Assembly: GCA_050299335.1 (NCBI GenBank)
Contig: JBNKVT010000050.1
Location: 1-51,378 of the forward strand
DNA length: 51,378 nucleotides
Direction: 5' to 3'
Source: JBNKVT01 sp050299335
GTDB taxonomy: Bacteria > Pseudomonadota > Alphaproteobacteria > Rhodobacterales > Rhodobacteraceae
Shown: positions 32,527-40,206 of the stretch, one piece after another
Layout: the number at the start of each line of letters is the position of its first letter
How positions within the stretch are numbered: the stretch's first letter is position 1
Notes under the pieces: generated by a model
What the model saw: only the letters and a program-made list of their open reading frames with translations
Database searches by the model: none
Told to the model about the DNA's origin: nothing
Program-made: the position numbers and the translations under genes

Positions 32527-32547
32527 GGTGCGTGCTCCGCACGCACC
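32527..32547. repeat. Palindrome between convergent manC and epimerase
   Basis: A perfect 9-bp inverted repeat GGTGCGTGC-TCC-GCACGCACC within the short gap (32496-32567) between two convergent genes. This GTAGGGTGCGTGC...-type palindrome resembles intergenic repeats that recur in many proteobacterial genomes (recollection). It may act as a two-way terminator despite lacking a U-tract. Confidence 0.6.
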
Positions 32548-32567
32548 GCCCCCAAGGGAAAGCCCTG

Positions 32568-33560
32568 TCAGCCGCTGGCGCGTTTGTGCGACGGCAGGAC
32601 AATCCGGCGGAAATAGTCGATCGTCCGGTCGAGCCCTGTCGAGATATCCGTCTCCGGCGCCCAGCCCAGCAACTCCCGCGCCCTCGTGATATCCGGCTGA
32701 CGGCAATGGGGGTCGTCGGGCACGCTGTCCATGACCACCAGCTGCGACCCCGTACCGATTTTTTCCAGCACCAGCGCCGCCAGATCCAGCATCGACAGTT
32801 CCTCCGGATTGCCGAGATTGACCGGTCCGTCCGTCTCCGGCCCGGACTTCGCCAGCGCCAGAAGGGCCGTGACCATATCGTCCACATAGCAGAAGGACCG
32901 GGTCTGCGTGCCGTCGCCAAAGAGCGTCAGATCGGCCCCCAGCAGCGCCTGGCAGATGAAATTCGACACCACCCGGCCGTCATCGGGCCGCATCCCCGGC
33001 CCATAGGTGTTAAAGATTCGCCCGATCCGGATATCCGCGCCGCATTCCCGCCGATAGGCATAGCACAGCGCCTCGGCGGAGCGTTTGCCCTCGTCATAGC
33101 AGGCCCGAATCCCGAAGGCGTTCACATTGCCGAAATAACTCTCGCGCTGCGGATGCTCCTGCGGGATGCCGTAGACCTCCGAGGTCGAGGCCTGCACCAC
33201 GCGCGCGCCATGGGCCAGCGCCAGGTCCAGAACCGCCCGCATCCCGAGAAAGCAGGTTTCCAGCGTGGCAATCTGGCGGGCCTGATATTGCGGCGGCGAG
33301 GCCGGGCAGGCCAGGTTGAAGATCAGATCGATGCGCGCGTCCAGCTCGCCCAGCAGCGTTGCGCAATCCTGTACCCCGCCCCGGATCATCCGGAAACCGG
33401 GCGCGGTCGCCAGTCCGGCCAGGTTCGCTGCCGTGCCCGTCGACAGGTCATCGAGGCAGATCACCCGGGCGCCCTCGGCGGTAAGCCGGCGGCACAGATG
33501 CGCGCCGATAAACCCGGCCCCGCCAGTCACAAGACAGGTCTTCTCACTAAGCAATACCAT
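32568..33560 (-). CDS. UDP-glucuronate decarboxylase-like extended SDR (UDP-xylose synthase type)
   Basis: A 330-aa extended SDR with TGGAGFIGAHLCRRL at the N-terminus, followed by LDDLSTG, NLACPASPPQYQ, and the catalytic block STSEVYG ... NVNAFGIRACYDEGKR with Y-x3-K. The last block (GNVNxxGxRxCYDEGKR) is the hallmark of UDP-glucuronate decarboxylases, which make UDP-xylose. The R in RIGRIFNTYGPGMRPDDGRVVSNFI is also typical. The start overlaps the stop of the glycosyltransferase gene by 14 bases, so it is the last gene of the pqi-glycosyltransferase operon and could supply that enzyme's donor sugar. Confidence 0.85.
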   Translation of the reverse strand: MVLLSEKTCLVTGGAGFIGAHLCRRLTAEGARVICLDDLSTGTAANLAGLATAPGFRMIRGGVQDCATLLGELDARIDLIFNLACPASPPQYQARQIATLETCFLGMRAVLDLALAHGARVVQASTSEVYGIPQEHPQRESYFGNVNAFGIRACYDEGKRSAEALCYAYRRECGADIRIGRIFNTYGPGMRPDDGRVVSNFICQALLGADLTLFGDGTQTRSFCYVDDMVTALLALAKSGPETDGPVNLGNPEELSMLDLAALVLEKIGTGSQLVVMDSVPDDPHCRQPDITRARELLGWAPETDISTGLDRTIDYFRRIVLPSHKRASG

Positions 33561-35877
33561 TTCCTGCGCCCTTCACTCCGGCTTCTGCCGGTTCGCCCAG
33601 TCTTTCCCATTCCCGGCGACGGCGCAATCCAGCCCTGTGTGACCGGAGTGCCTGCCGATAACCATATCCGCAAAACAGATACCGGAAATGGGCATCCATG
33701 CAGTGCCTGTCCGCCATCAGCACCGATTTTGCCAGCGCCAGCGGCGTCATGGCCACAAGGCTGAGCGGATCGGCGGAGGCGGCCTGCAGCGTGTAGGTAT
33801 AGTTCGAGACCTTCACCCGTGACAGCGCCTCGCAGCGCGCCCTCTGAGGGAAATCGATTGTAGCGCAATCCTGCAGGCAGGCCAGATAGTTGGCGCGCAA
33901 CCTGCCTATGAGGCCCAATCGGTGCCCGAATAGAACGGTATCGGGATGAAGGCGCTCCTCGTCGCTCACCCAGGATATCCCGCCGGTTCGCCAGGCAACC
34001 AATGGTTCGGGGACATGGGCAAACCGCCCGAGGATGCTGGCGCGGAAGGGCAGAACATGATCCTCGACGATGGCACAATCGGGCAACGGACCGAAGCAGT
34101 CGAACAGGTCGCGGTGATAGGCGCTCGCCGAGCCGACCACGTAGCCATTGTCGCGCAGCAGGTCCTCGGGCGACGGATCCAGCCGTGTCACAGAGGTCGA
34201 TCGCGGTAGCCCGATCTTGCGCCCCTCCATATCGATCCGGTCCATGTCGCAAAAGATCAGCTTGATCGTACCTGGATCCTCCGCCCAAGTGTCGTGGACT
34301 CGCGCCGCCCGTTCGGGGTAGCTGAGGTCGTCGCCATTGGCCTGGATCAGTATCTCGCCGCCCGACAGCGCCACGGCGCGGTTCAGGTTCCCCACCAGGC
34401 CGAGGTTCTCGGGGTTGCGGTTCAGGACGATCCGGTGCGGTCCCGAATACTCCGCCGCCACCTTTTGCATGATCTCGAAGGTTCCGTCCTGGCTGCAATC
34501 GTCGCTGAAGACCACTTCGAGCGGCGAATAGGTCTGTGCCAGCACCGCCCGGAGCGACGGCTCGATCATGTCGGCCTGGTTGTAGCCCATCTGCAGGACC
34601 GAGATCAGCGGTCTTTCGGCGACGCTTGCCCGGACGGGGGCCGGTTCATCCCTTTCAGCGGCCAGAGGGATCTCCTGACCGGGTGTGGTTTCAGGCAGTT
34701 CAGCCGACCTTGCATCGGCTCCGTTTCCGCCGGGCTGCGCCGAGGCGGGCTCCGAACTGTCATGCGCTGCTCGGAACACATCGTTGGCGGCGCGCCACAG
34801 GCGCGAAAACGGCCCGGTTCCGGTCCAGTCCTCCGCCAGCCGGAGATCGCTGGCCTCGGCCTCGAAAATCCGGTTCACGAGCTGCCGCAGCACCGCGCGG
34901 TCCTGGTACATCCTGGCAATGGTCCGGGCGCGGATCGTCTCGGGGTCGAGATTGCGGGATTTCAGCTCCGCCACGCCTCGGGCGACGGCCTGAGGCGTGT
35001 CCTCGACGATCAGGCAGTAATCGTCATCGAAAAACCGGTCCCGTCCGCCCAGGGATGCAGTCGAGACCACTGGCAGGCCGGCCAGAAGATATTCCAGCGA
35101 GGACAGCATCGAGCCTTCGACCGCCGACAGGCACAGCCCGACATGCGCCGCGTTCAGATGGCGATTGACCTCCTTGGACGGCATGCGCACCGGACGACGG
35201 CGAAAGTCGAAATCGTTGAGAAAAACATGACCTGGCGCGCGTGTTCTGTGCCGTATCAGCAGCATTTCCTCATACTGGCCAAGCCAGCCGGCCATATCGG
35301 CCCGGTAGTAGATGAAGGCGCAGCTTTCCGTGGCCAGGGTCAGTTCGTGGCGCTTCCACGGGGTAAGCTGGGCGTTGTAGATCGCATCGAATTTCCGCTC
35401 GACCCCGGCAAGCGGGCGAAAGATGTTCGGGTCGATGCTGCTATTGCCGCTGCTTGTGACCGCTGCTTCGCCAAGGCCGCGCATCCGCGCCGTCTCGCCA
35501 TCGGTATTGCAGACAAAGACCAGCCGGTGCCCCGGATAGACGAGCCGGTGCCGTAGTGCCGCCCGCCGCATCCCGCGGGCGGTTTCAGCACGGTCGATGG
35601 TCCAGGTCGGAGAGATCAGGTGCCAGCCCTTCGTGCCGAGCCGCCGCCCCCGGTAGAGCCCCGGCAATCCGATGAGGCTGTCCGCCGATGTGCCCGAGAA
35701 GATCACAAGCGGCTCGGCGCTGATCTTTCTGAATATCATCGTCTTTGAGGGTCGCGGCTTCGGGCCGGACCTCAGAAACCGCCGCAAGGCCGCCATCTGC
35801 GCCTTCAGGATCTCCGTCATCGTCGGCGGCCTGTAGCCAAGCTCGGCCAGCAGTCTCTGACCCGCTGCGTCCGTCAC
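33547..35877 (-). CDS. Two-domain glycosyltransferase (GT4-like plus GT2)
   Basis: A 776-aa protein. Residues from about 55 to 370 have a GT-B/GT4-like look, with the donor-side motif EGSMLSSLEYLLAGLPVVSTASLGG. A low-complexity Ala/Glu/Pro linker follows at about 380-425. Residues from about 428 to 700 are a GT2 (GT-A) domain: PLISVLQMGYNQADMIEPSLRAVLAQTYSPLEVVFSDDCSQDGT and ILIQANGDDLSYPER (DxD-like). No membrane segment is clear, so it is probably cytosolic or peripheral. The GTG start at 35875-35877 overlaps the pqiC stop as GTGA, so it is translated with the MCE operon. Acceptor and product are unknown. Confidence 0.82.
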   Translation of the reverse strand: MTDAAGQRLLAELGYRPPTMTEILKAQMAALRRFLRSGPKPRPSKTMIFRKISAEPLVIFSGTSADSLIGLPGLYRGRRLGTKGWHLISPTWTIDRAETARGMRRAALRHRLVYPGHRLVFVCNTDGETARMRGLGEAAVTSSGNSSIDPNIFRPLAGVERKFDAIYNAQLTPWKRHELTLATESCAFIYYRADMAGWLGQYEEMLLIRHRTRAPGHVFLNDFDFRRRPVRMPSKEVNRHLNAAHVGLCLSAVEGSMLSSLEYLLAGLPVVSTASLGGRDRFFDDDYCLIVEDTPQAVARGVAELKSRNLDPETIRARTIARMYQDRAVLRQLVNRIFEAEASDLRLAEDWTGTGPFSRLWRAANDVFRAAHDSSEPASAQPGGNGADARSAELPETTPGQEIPLAAERDEPAPVRASVAERPLISVLQMGYNQADMIEPSLRAVLAQTYSPLEVVFSDDCSQDGTFEIMQKVAAEYSGPHRIVLNRNPENLGLVGNLNRAVALSGGEILIQANGDDLSYPERAARVHDTWAEDPGTIKLIFCDMDRIDMEGRKIGLPRSTSVTRLDPSPEDLLRDNGYVVGSASAYHRDLFDCFGPLPDCAIVEDHVLPFRASILGRFAHVPEPLVAWRTGGISWVSDEERLHPDTVLFGHRLGLIGRLRANYLACLQDCATIDFPQRARCEALSRVKVSNYTYTLQAASADPLSLVAMTPLALAKSVLMADRHCMDAHFRYLFCGYGYRQALRSHRAGLRRRREWERLGEPAEAGVKGAGNGIA

Positions 35878-36437
35878 CGCGCCATCGCCCGTGCGATCGT
35901 CTCCGCCAGTTCTGTCAGCGCCCGTCCCGCCGCCTCCGTCAGGGCGGGCGTGCCTTCGGCGAGGATCGGTTCGGCGATATCGAACCGTCCCGAGCGGGCG
36001 GGCAGGTTGCGCCCGTCGGGGGACAGGAAATACTGTCCCACCAGCCGGAACCGGCCATCGGCCCCGGCCAGCATCCGGTCGATCCGCACCTCAAGGCGCA
36101 TATCCGCATAGCCCGGCAGTGGCCAGGGTTCGGCGGCCACCGTCGCGCCGGTGATCTCGCCGAGGCTGCGGGTCAGGGCATTGGCGATGGCACTGGCGGG
36201 AATATCGGCCCAGAGGATTTCTGTATCGCTCCGCACCGCGCCATCCACGCCGAGCGTGGCGATCTCGGGGGCGGCGGCATATTCCGGCAGCCGCACTTCC
36301 CGCAGCTCCACCGACCGCGCCCGGCTGGCGAGCCGCAACTCGCTGGGGGCCGGATCGAGCAGGTAGAAGCTTTCGTTGCCGGAGCCGCAGGCGGCGAGCG
36401 GCAGGAGAAGCGCGAGGAGGTGGAAGCGAAATCTCAT
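35874..36437 (-). CDS. pqiC: PqiC-type ABC-transport auxiliary lipoprotein
   Basis: A 187-aa outer-membrane lipoprotein of the PqiC/DUF330 family, with lipobox LLALLLPLAACGSG, then FYLLDPAPSE and the conserved VELREVRLPEYAAAPEIATL. PqiC is the outer-membrane partner of the PqiB needle that moves lipid across the periplasm. Its start is one base after the pqiB stop. The C-terminal helix runs into the glycosyltransferase gene through a GTGA overlap. Confidence 0.88.
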   Translation of the reverse strand: MRFRFHLLALLLPLAACGSGNESFYLLDPAPSELRLASRARSVELREVRLPEYAAAPEIATLGVDGAVRSDTEILWADIPASAIANALTRSLGEITGATVAAEPWPLPGYADMRLEVRIDRMLAGADGRFRLVGQYFLSPDGRNLPARSGRFDIAEPILAEGTPALTEAAGRALTELAETIARAMAR

Positions 36438-36438
36438 G

Positions 36439-38808
36439 TCAGCGGCCCCTGATCAGCGAATCCGGCCGCCGTTCGATGGCGCGGGCCAGCGACGACAGCG
36501 CCTCGGCAGCCTCGCGGACCTCGCGGAGCGTTGCAAGCGTCTGTTCGTTGAAGCGCGAATCCGCCCCATAACCGCCCAGCGTCGCCTCCGCACGCGCCAC
36601 CAGCCCGTTCAGCCGCTCGGCCAGGGCAGGCAGCGATGCCGCCGCTTCCTCCACCGCCTGGGCGGCGGACTGTATCGAGGCGAAAGTGGCATTGGCATTC
36701 GCCACCGCCCCGCCCTCCCTGATCTCGACCAGCACGGTGCGGACTTCCGCCAGCGCCCCGTTCAGTGCCGCCGGAACCCCGGCGGCATCCTCGGTCCCGA
36801 TCAGCCCGTCGGCGGTCTCGACCAGCGACGTCGCCGAGGTCACCAGGTCGCTCAGCGGCAGATCATTGGCCTTCGCTGCCAACGCCTCAAGGTCCTCGAC
36901 CAGCGCGGGCAGGCCTTCCGAGGCCGAGTTGATGCTGACGCTCGCCGCACTCGCCTCTTCCAGGGCGGTCACCAGGTTCGCCGCCGCCCCACCGCCGCGA
37001 AGCTGGGCCAGCATCGCATTCACATCTGCAAGCGCGGCGCGCATCTCGCCGGGGATCGCCGCCGCCTCTTCGGTTCCGATGATCGCATCCGCCCGCTCGA
37101 CAAGCGCCGTGGTCGCGGTCACCAACTCTTCCACAGGCAGCGCGTTGGCCTTTGCCGAGAGCGCGTTCAGTTGCTCGACCAGTGCCGGCATCCCCTCCGA
37201 CGCTGCGCTGACATTCGCCGCAGCAGCAGCAGCATCGTCGAGAGCCGCCAAGAGGTTTGCCGCGGCACCCCCCTCCTTGATCGAGGAGATCAGCTCGTTC
37301 AGATCCGCCATCGCCGCCCGCAATTCCACAGGCGCCGCCCGCAGATCCTCGGAATTCACCAGCCCCCGCGCGTCGCCCAGCAATGCCAGCAACTCGTCGG
37401 GCAGTTCCCGCGCGCTCTGGTTCGAAACCACGGCGTTGGTGTTCTCCAGCACTTCGATCGCCGCCTGCATCAGCTCTTCGACCGGCAATGCGTTGATCCG
37501 CTCGAAAACCCCCTCGGCGGTGGCGGTGAAATCGGTTAGTTCGGCGGCGACACTCGGCATCCGCGGATAGGGTTGCGCGTCCCGGTCTATGGCGTCCTCG
37601 GCCGCGTCGGGGACCTCCACCAGTTCCAGCATCAGCGCCCCTGAGATCAGGCTCTGGGTCGCCAGCCGCACCCGGAGCCCCCCGGCCACCGACGCCTGCA
37701 GGAAGTCGATGGTTTCCTCTTCCGTTGCATCCTCATGCAGGCCCAGTTTCGAGGGCTGGACGGTGAAATTCGCTAAAAGCCGCACCTCCGGCCGTACTCC
37801 GTCCTCATCGACATAGGCGGAAATATTCGTCACCCGGCCGACATTGATGCCCTTGAAACGCACCACCGAACCGACCGAGAGGCCGTTGACGGACGTGTTA
37901 AAGACCACCGACAGCGGCACCTCCGCTGCCTCTGCGGCGTTGAAGAGACTGTTCCGCGCCGCCTGCTCGTCCTCGAAAATGTCGAAGACCGTGTTCTCGT
38001 CCAGCGGGTCTCCGCCCGAAAACACCGTGTCGAAGCTGACGCCGCCCTGAACCAGCGAGGCCAGCGTTCCGACATTCAGCCGCACTCCGGTCGTATCGAG
38101 CGAAATATCGAAGCCCGAGCGGTCCCAGAACCGGGTCGCCGAGGTCAGCCGCCGGTCTTCGGGAGCGTAGATGAAGGCATCGATCAGCACCGCATCACCC
38201 GTTCGCGACAGGCGCGGATTCTGCAGCCGCCCGACCTCGATACCGCGAAAGAGCACCGGCGCGCCGGCGGTCAGCCGGCCCCCATCGCTGGCCCGCAGCG
38301 TGACCCAGGTCCCGTCCTCGTTCGCCGTGACCGTCGGCGCGGCGTCGAGCCCCAGAAAGGTCCGGGTCGCCTCGCCCTCTGGGTCCCGGTCCCAGGTGCC
38401 CTCGATATGGACACCGGACAGGACTGTGTTCAGCCCGGAAATTCCCTGGGTCGTGATCTCCGGTCGAACCACCCAGAACTGCGCGCTCCTATCGAGAAAC
38501 GGCAGGATCTCCCGGTCGGCCCGGACCGAGACCACCACTCGCGACAGGTCAGGTGTGAAGCTCAGGTCCTCGACCTGCCCCACCGTCACATCCCGATATT
38601 TCAGGACGGTCTGCCCGGCCTCGATCCCCAAAGCGTTCGAAAAGGCGATCTGGATCAGTTCGCCCCGCTCGGAATAACTTTTCCAGGCGATGCCCAGAGA
38701 TACCGCCAGCGCCAGAACCGGCACCAGCCAGACCACCGAGATTCGCGACCAGATCGGCGGTTTTTTCGGCCGGATATCGAGCTTTGTCGGTCCCAGCGCG
38801 TCGCTCAA
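36439..38808 (-). CDS. pqiB: PqiB-type MCE protein with repeat-bearing C-terminal extension
   Basis: A 789-aa protein. One N-terminal transmembrane helix (ISVVWLVPVLALAVSLGIAW) is followed by three MCE/MlaD domains (roughly residues 50-150, 165-240, 295-390), each with a strand like VLKYRDVTVGQVEDL, VLFRGIEVGRLQN or VVRFKGINVGRVTN. PqiB forms a periplasmic tunnel for lipid. E. coli PqiB is about 546 aa; this one has some 300 further residues of Ala-rich helix with a repeat of about 93 residues (LPVEELVT...GTEEAA..IPGEMRAALADVN). The TTG start overlaps the pqiA2 stop (TTGA). Confidence 0.9.
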   Translation of the reverse strand: MSDALGPTKLDIRPKKPPIWSRISVVWLVPVLALAVSLGIAWKSYSERGELIQIAFSNALGIEAGQTVLKYRDVTVGQVEDLSFTPDLSRVVVSVRADREILPFLDRSAQFWVVRPEITTQGISGLNTVLSGVHIEGTWDRDPEGEATRTFLGLDAAPTVTANEDGTWVTLRASDGGRLTAGAPVLFRGIEVGRLQNPRLSRTGDAVLIDAFIYAPEDRRLTSATRFWDRSGFDISLDTTGVRLNVGTLASLVQGGVSFDTVFSGGDPLDENTVFDIFEDEQAARNSLFNAAEAAEVPLSVVFNTSVNGLSVGSVVRFKGINVGRVTNISAYVDEDGVRPEVRLLANFTVQPSKLGLHEDATEEETIDFLQASVAGGLRVRLATQSLISGALMLELVEVPDAAEDAIDRDAQPYPRMPSVAAELTDFTATAEGVFERINALPVEELMQAAIEVLENTNAVVSNQSARELPDELLALLGDARGLVNSEDLRAAPVELRAAMADLNELISSIKEGGAAANLLAALDDAAAAAANVSAASEGMPALVEQLNALSAKANALPVEELVTATTALVERADAIIGTEEAAAIPGEMRAALADVNAMLAQLRGGGAAANLVTALEEASAASVSINSASEGLPALVEDLEALAAKANDLPLSDLVTSATSLVETADGLIGTEDAAGVPAALNGALAEVRTVLVEIREGGAVANANATFASIQSAAQAVEEAAASLPALAERLNGLVARAEATLGGYGADSRFNEQTLATLREVREAAEALSSLARAIERRPDSLIRGR

Positions 38809-39446
38809 GCCGCCACCTCGCTGTCCTCGTCCCAGATCGCGCGTGAATCGAAGGCCTGCGCGGCCAACATGGTGAAGGCCACCGATAGCGCGAAACTCAC
38901 CGCCGCCGGTCCGGGATTGATCGTCGCGATGACGTCGAGTTGCACCAGTGCAGACAGGATCGCCACCACGAAGACATCAATCATCGACCACCGCCCCACA
39001 AACTCGACCACCTCATACAGCAGATGCCGGTAATGGTCGCTCAGCGCCGACGGGTATCGCACGGAGATCGCCAGATAGGCAATGGCGATGAACTTGCCGA
39101 TGGGAATGACCACCGAGGCCACGAAGATGATCAGCGCCACGCCCCAGGACCCATGTTCGGTCAGTTCGACGATGCCGCCGATGATGGTGTTCTCCTCCTG
39201 TCGGCCCAGCGTCGAGGTCAGCAACATCGGGTAGATATTCGCCGGGATATAGGCGATCAGCCCCGCCAGCATCCAGGCCCAGACCTTCTGCAGAGCGTCG
39301 GGCGCGCGGCTTTGCAAAAGGATGCCGCAGCGGCGGCAGACCGGTTCCTCGGCCTGGTGCACCTTGCCACAGGCCTGACAGGCCACCAGCCCCGCCGCGC
39401 GGGCAGTCAGGTATGGCTGTTCTCGAGACGCGTCCATATCGTCCAT
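38805..39446 (-). CDS. PqiA-domain membrane protein, second half
   Basis: A 213-aa inner-membrane protein matching one PqiA domain: a zinc-ribbon-like CQACGKVHQAEEPVCRRCG (C-x2-C, C-x2-C) then four hydrophobic helices (WAWMLAGLIAYIPANIYPMLLTS, WGVALIIFVASVVIPIGKFIAIAYLAI, and two more, with GRWSMIDVFVVAILSALVQL). In E. coli the two PqiA domains are one protein of about 417 aa; here they are two genes that overlap by 40 bases. ATG 39444-39446 is chosen; a Met three codons later is an alternative. The TTGA overlap couples it to pqiB. Confidence 0.85.
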   Translation of the reverse strand: MDDMDASREQPYLTARAAGLVACQACGKVHQAEEPVCRRCGILLQSRAPDALQKVWAWMLAGLIAYIPANIYPMLLTSTLGRQEENTIIGGIVELTEHGSWGVALIIFVASVVIPIGKFIAIAYLAISVRYPSALSDHYRHLLYEVVEFVGRWSMIDVFVVAILSALVQLDVIATINPGPAAVSFALSVAFTMLAAQAFDSRAIWDEDSEVAA

Positions 39447-40108
39447 TTGCACATGAAGGTATCTTGCAGGGCCACCACGATCACCAGCGCAGCAAAGGCC
39501 CAGAAGGCCGGACCCAGCGAGAGCTGTGCCATGCCACCGACCTTGACCAGCGACACCGCCACGCCGATGACGAAAATCTCCGCCATCGCCCAGGGTTTCA
39601 GCGCCTCGGCCAGCCGCATGGCGCGCGGCGCATGAGCGTAGGCCGGGCGGTCCAGGACCAACGGCCAGAGCGTATAGAGGATCGCCAGCACCCGGATCAC
39701 CGGGATGACGATGATGAAGGCGGCGACGGCGACGGAAAGCGGCAGCATCGCGCGGTGCGAGAAACTCGCCACGGTGTCGAAGACCGAGGAATGATGCGCG
39801 ATCTGACCGGCATGGAGTTCCAGAAACGGAAAGAACACCGCCGCCAGCATCAGGATCAGCACCGTCAGCGCCAGGGTGATCACCCGGGACAGCGCATCGC
39901 GCGAGGGGGCGATCAGGATGGCATGGCAGCGCCGGCATCGCGCGGTTTCACCCTCGGCGACCCGGCCCGTCTCGTGCAGGACGTCGCATTTCGGACAGGC
40001 GATCAGCCGGTCGAGCGCGCCGATTTCGCGGGATTCCTGCATGTCCTCCAGTCCGATTGCCTCGCCCGAGCCTAAACCATGCAGACGGATGATGGAATCT
40101 CCGATCAT
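39407..40108 (-). CDS. PqiA-domain membrane protein, first half
   Basis: A 233-aa inner-membrane protein with the first PqiA domain: C-x2-C zinc-ribbon (IACPKCDVLHE ... CRRCHAIL) and helices VITLALTVLILMLAAVFFPFLEL and AVAAFIIVIPVIRVLAILYTLW, then AEIFVIGVAVSLVKVGGMAQL and AFAALVIVVALQDTFM. It is the first gene of a six-gene leftward operon. ATG 40106-40108 is preferred over an upstream TTG at 40160-40162, but the ribosome site is weak either way. It is divergent from mutL with about 100 bases between. Confidence 0.82.
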   Translation of the reverse strand: MIGDSIIRLHGLGSGEAIGLEDMQESREIGALDRLIACPKCDVLHETGRVAEGETARCRRCHAILIAPSRDALSRVITLALTVLILMLAAVFFPFLELHAGQIAHHSSVFDTVASFSHRAMLPLSVAVAAFIIVIPVIRVLAILYTLWPLVLDRPAYAHAPRAMRLAEALKPWAMAEIFVIGVAVSLVKVGGMAQLSLGPAFWAFAALVIVVALQDTFMCKWTIWTRLENSHT

Positions 40109-40206
40109 TCGTTCTGCCGGGAAAGCGTCCGCCTCGAAGCGAGGAGCGAGCTCCGCAGGCAAATGGCGTGTGGCAGAATCGCCGGAGGTCTGCTAGTTGT
40201 TGTGGG

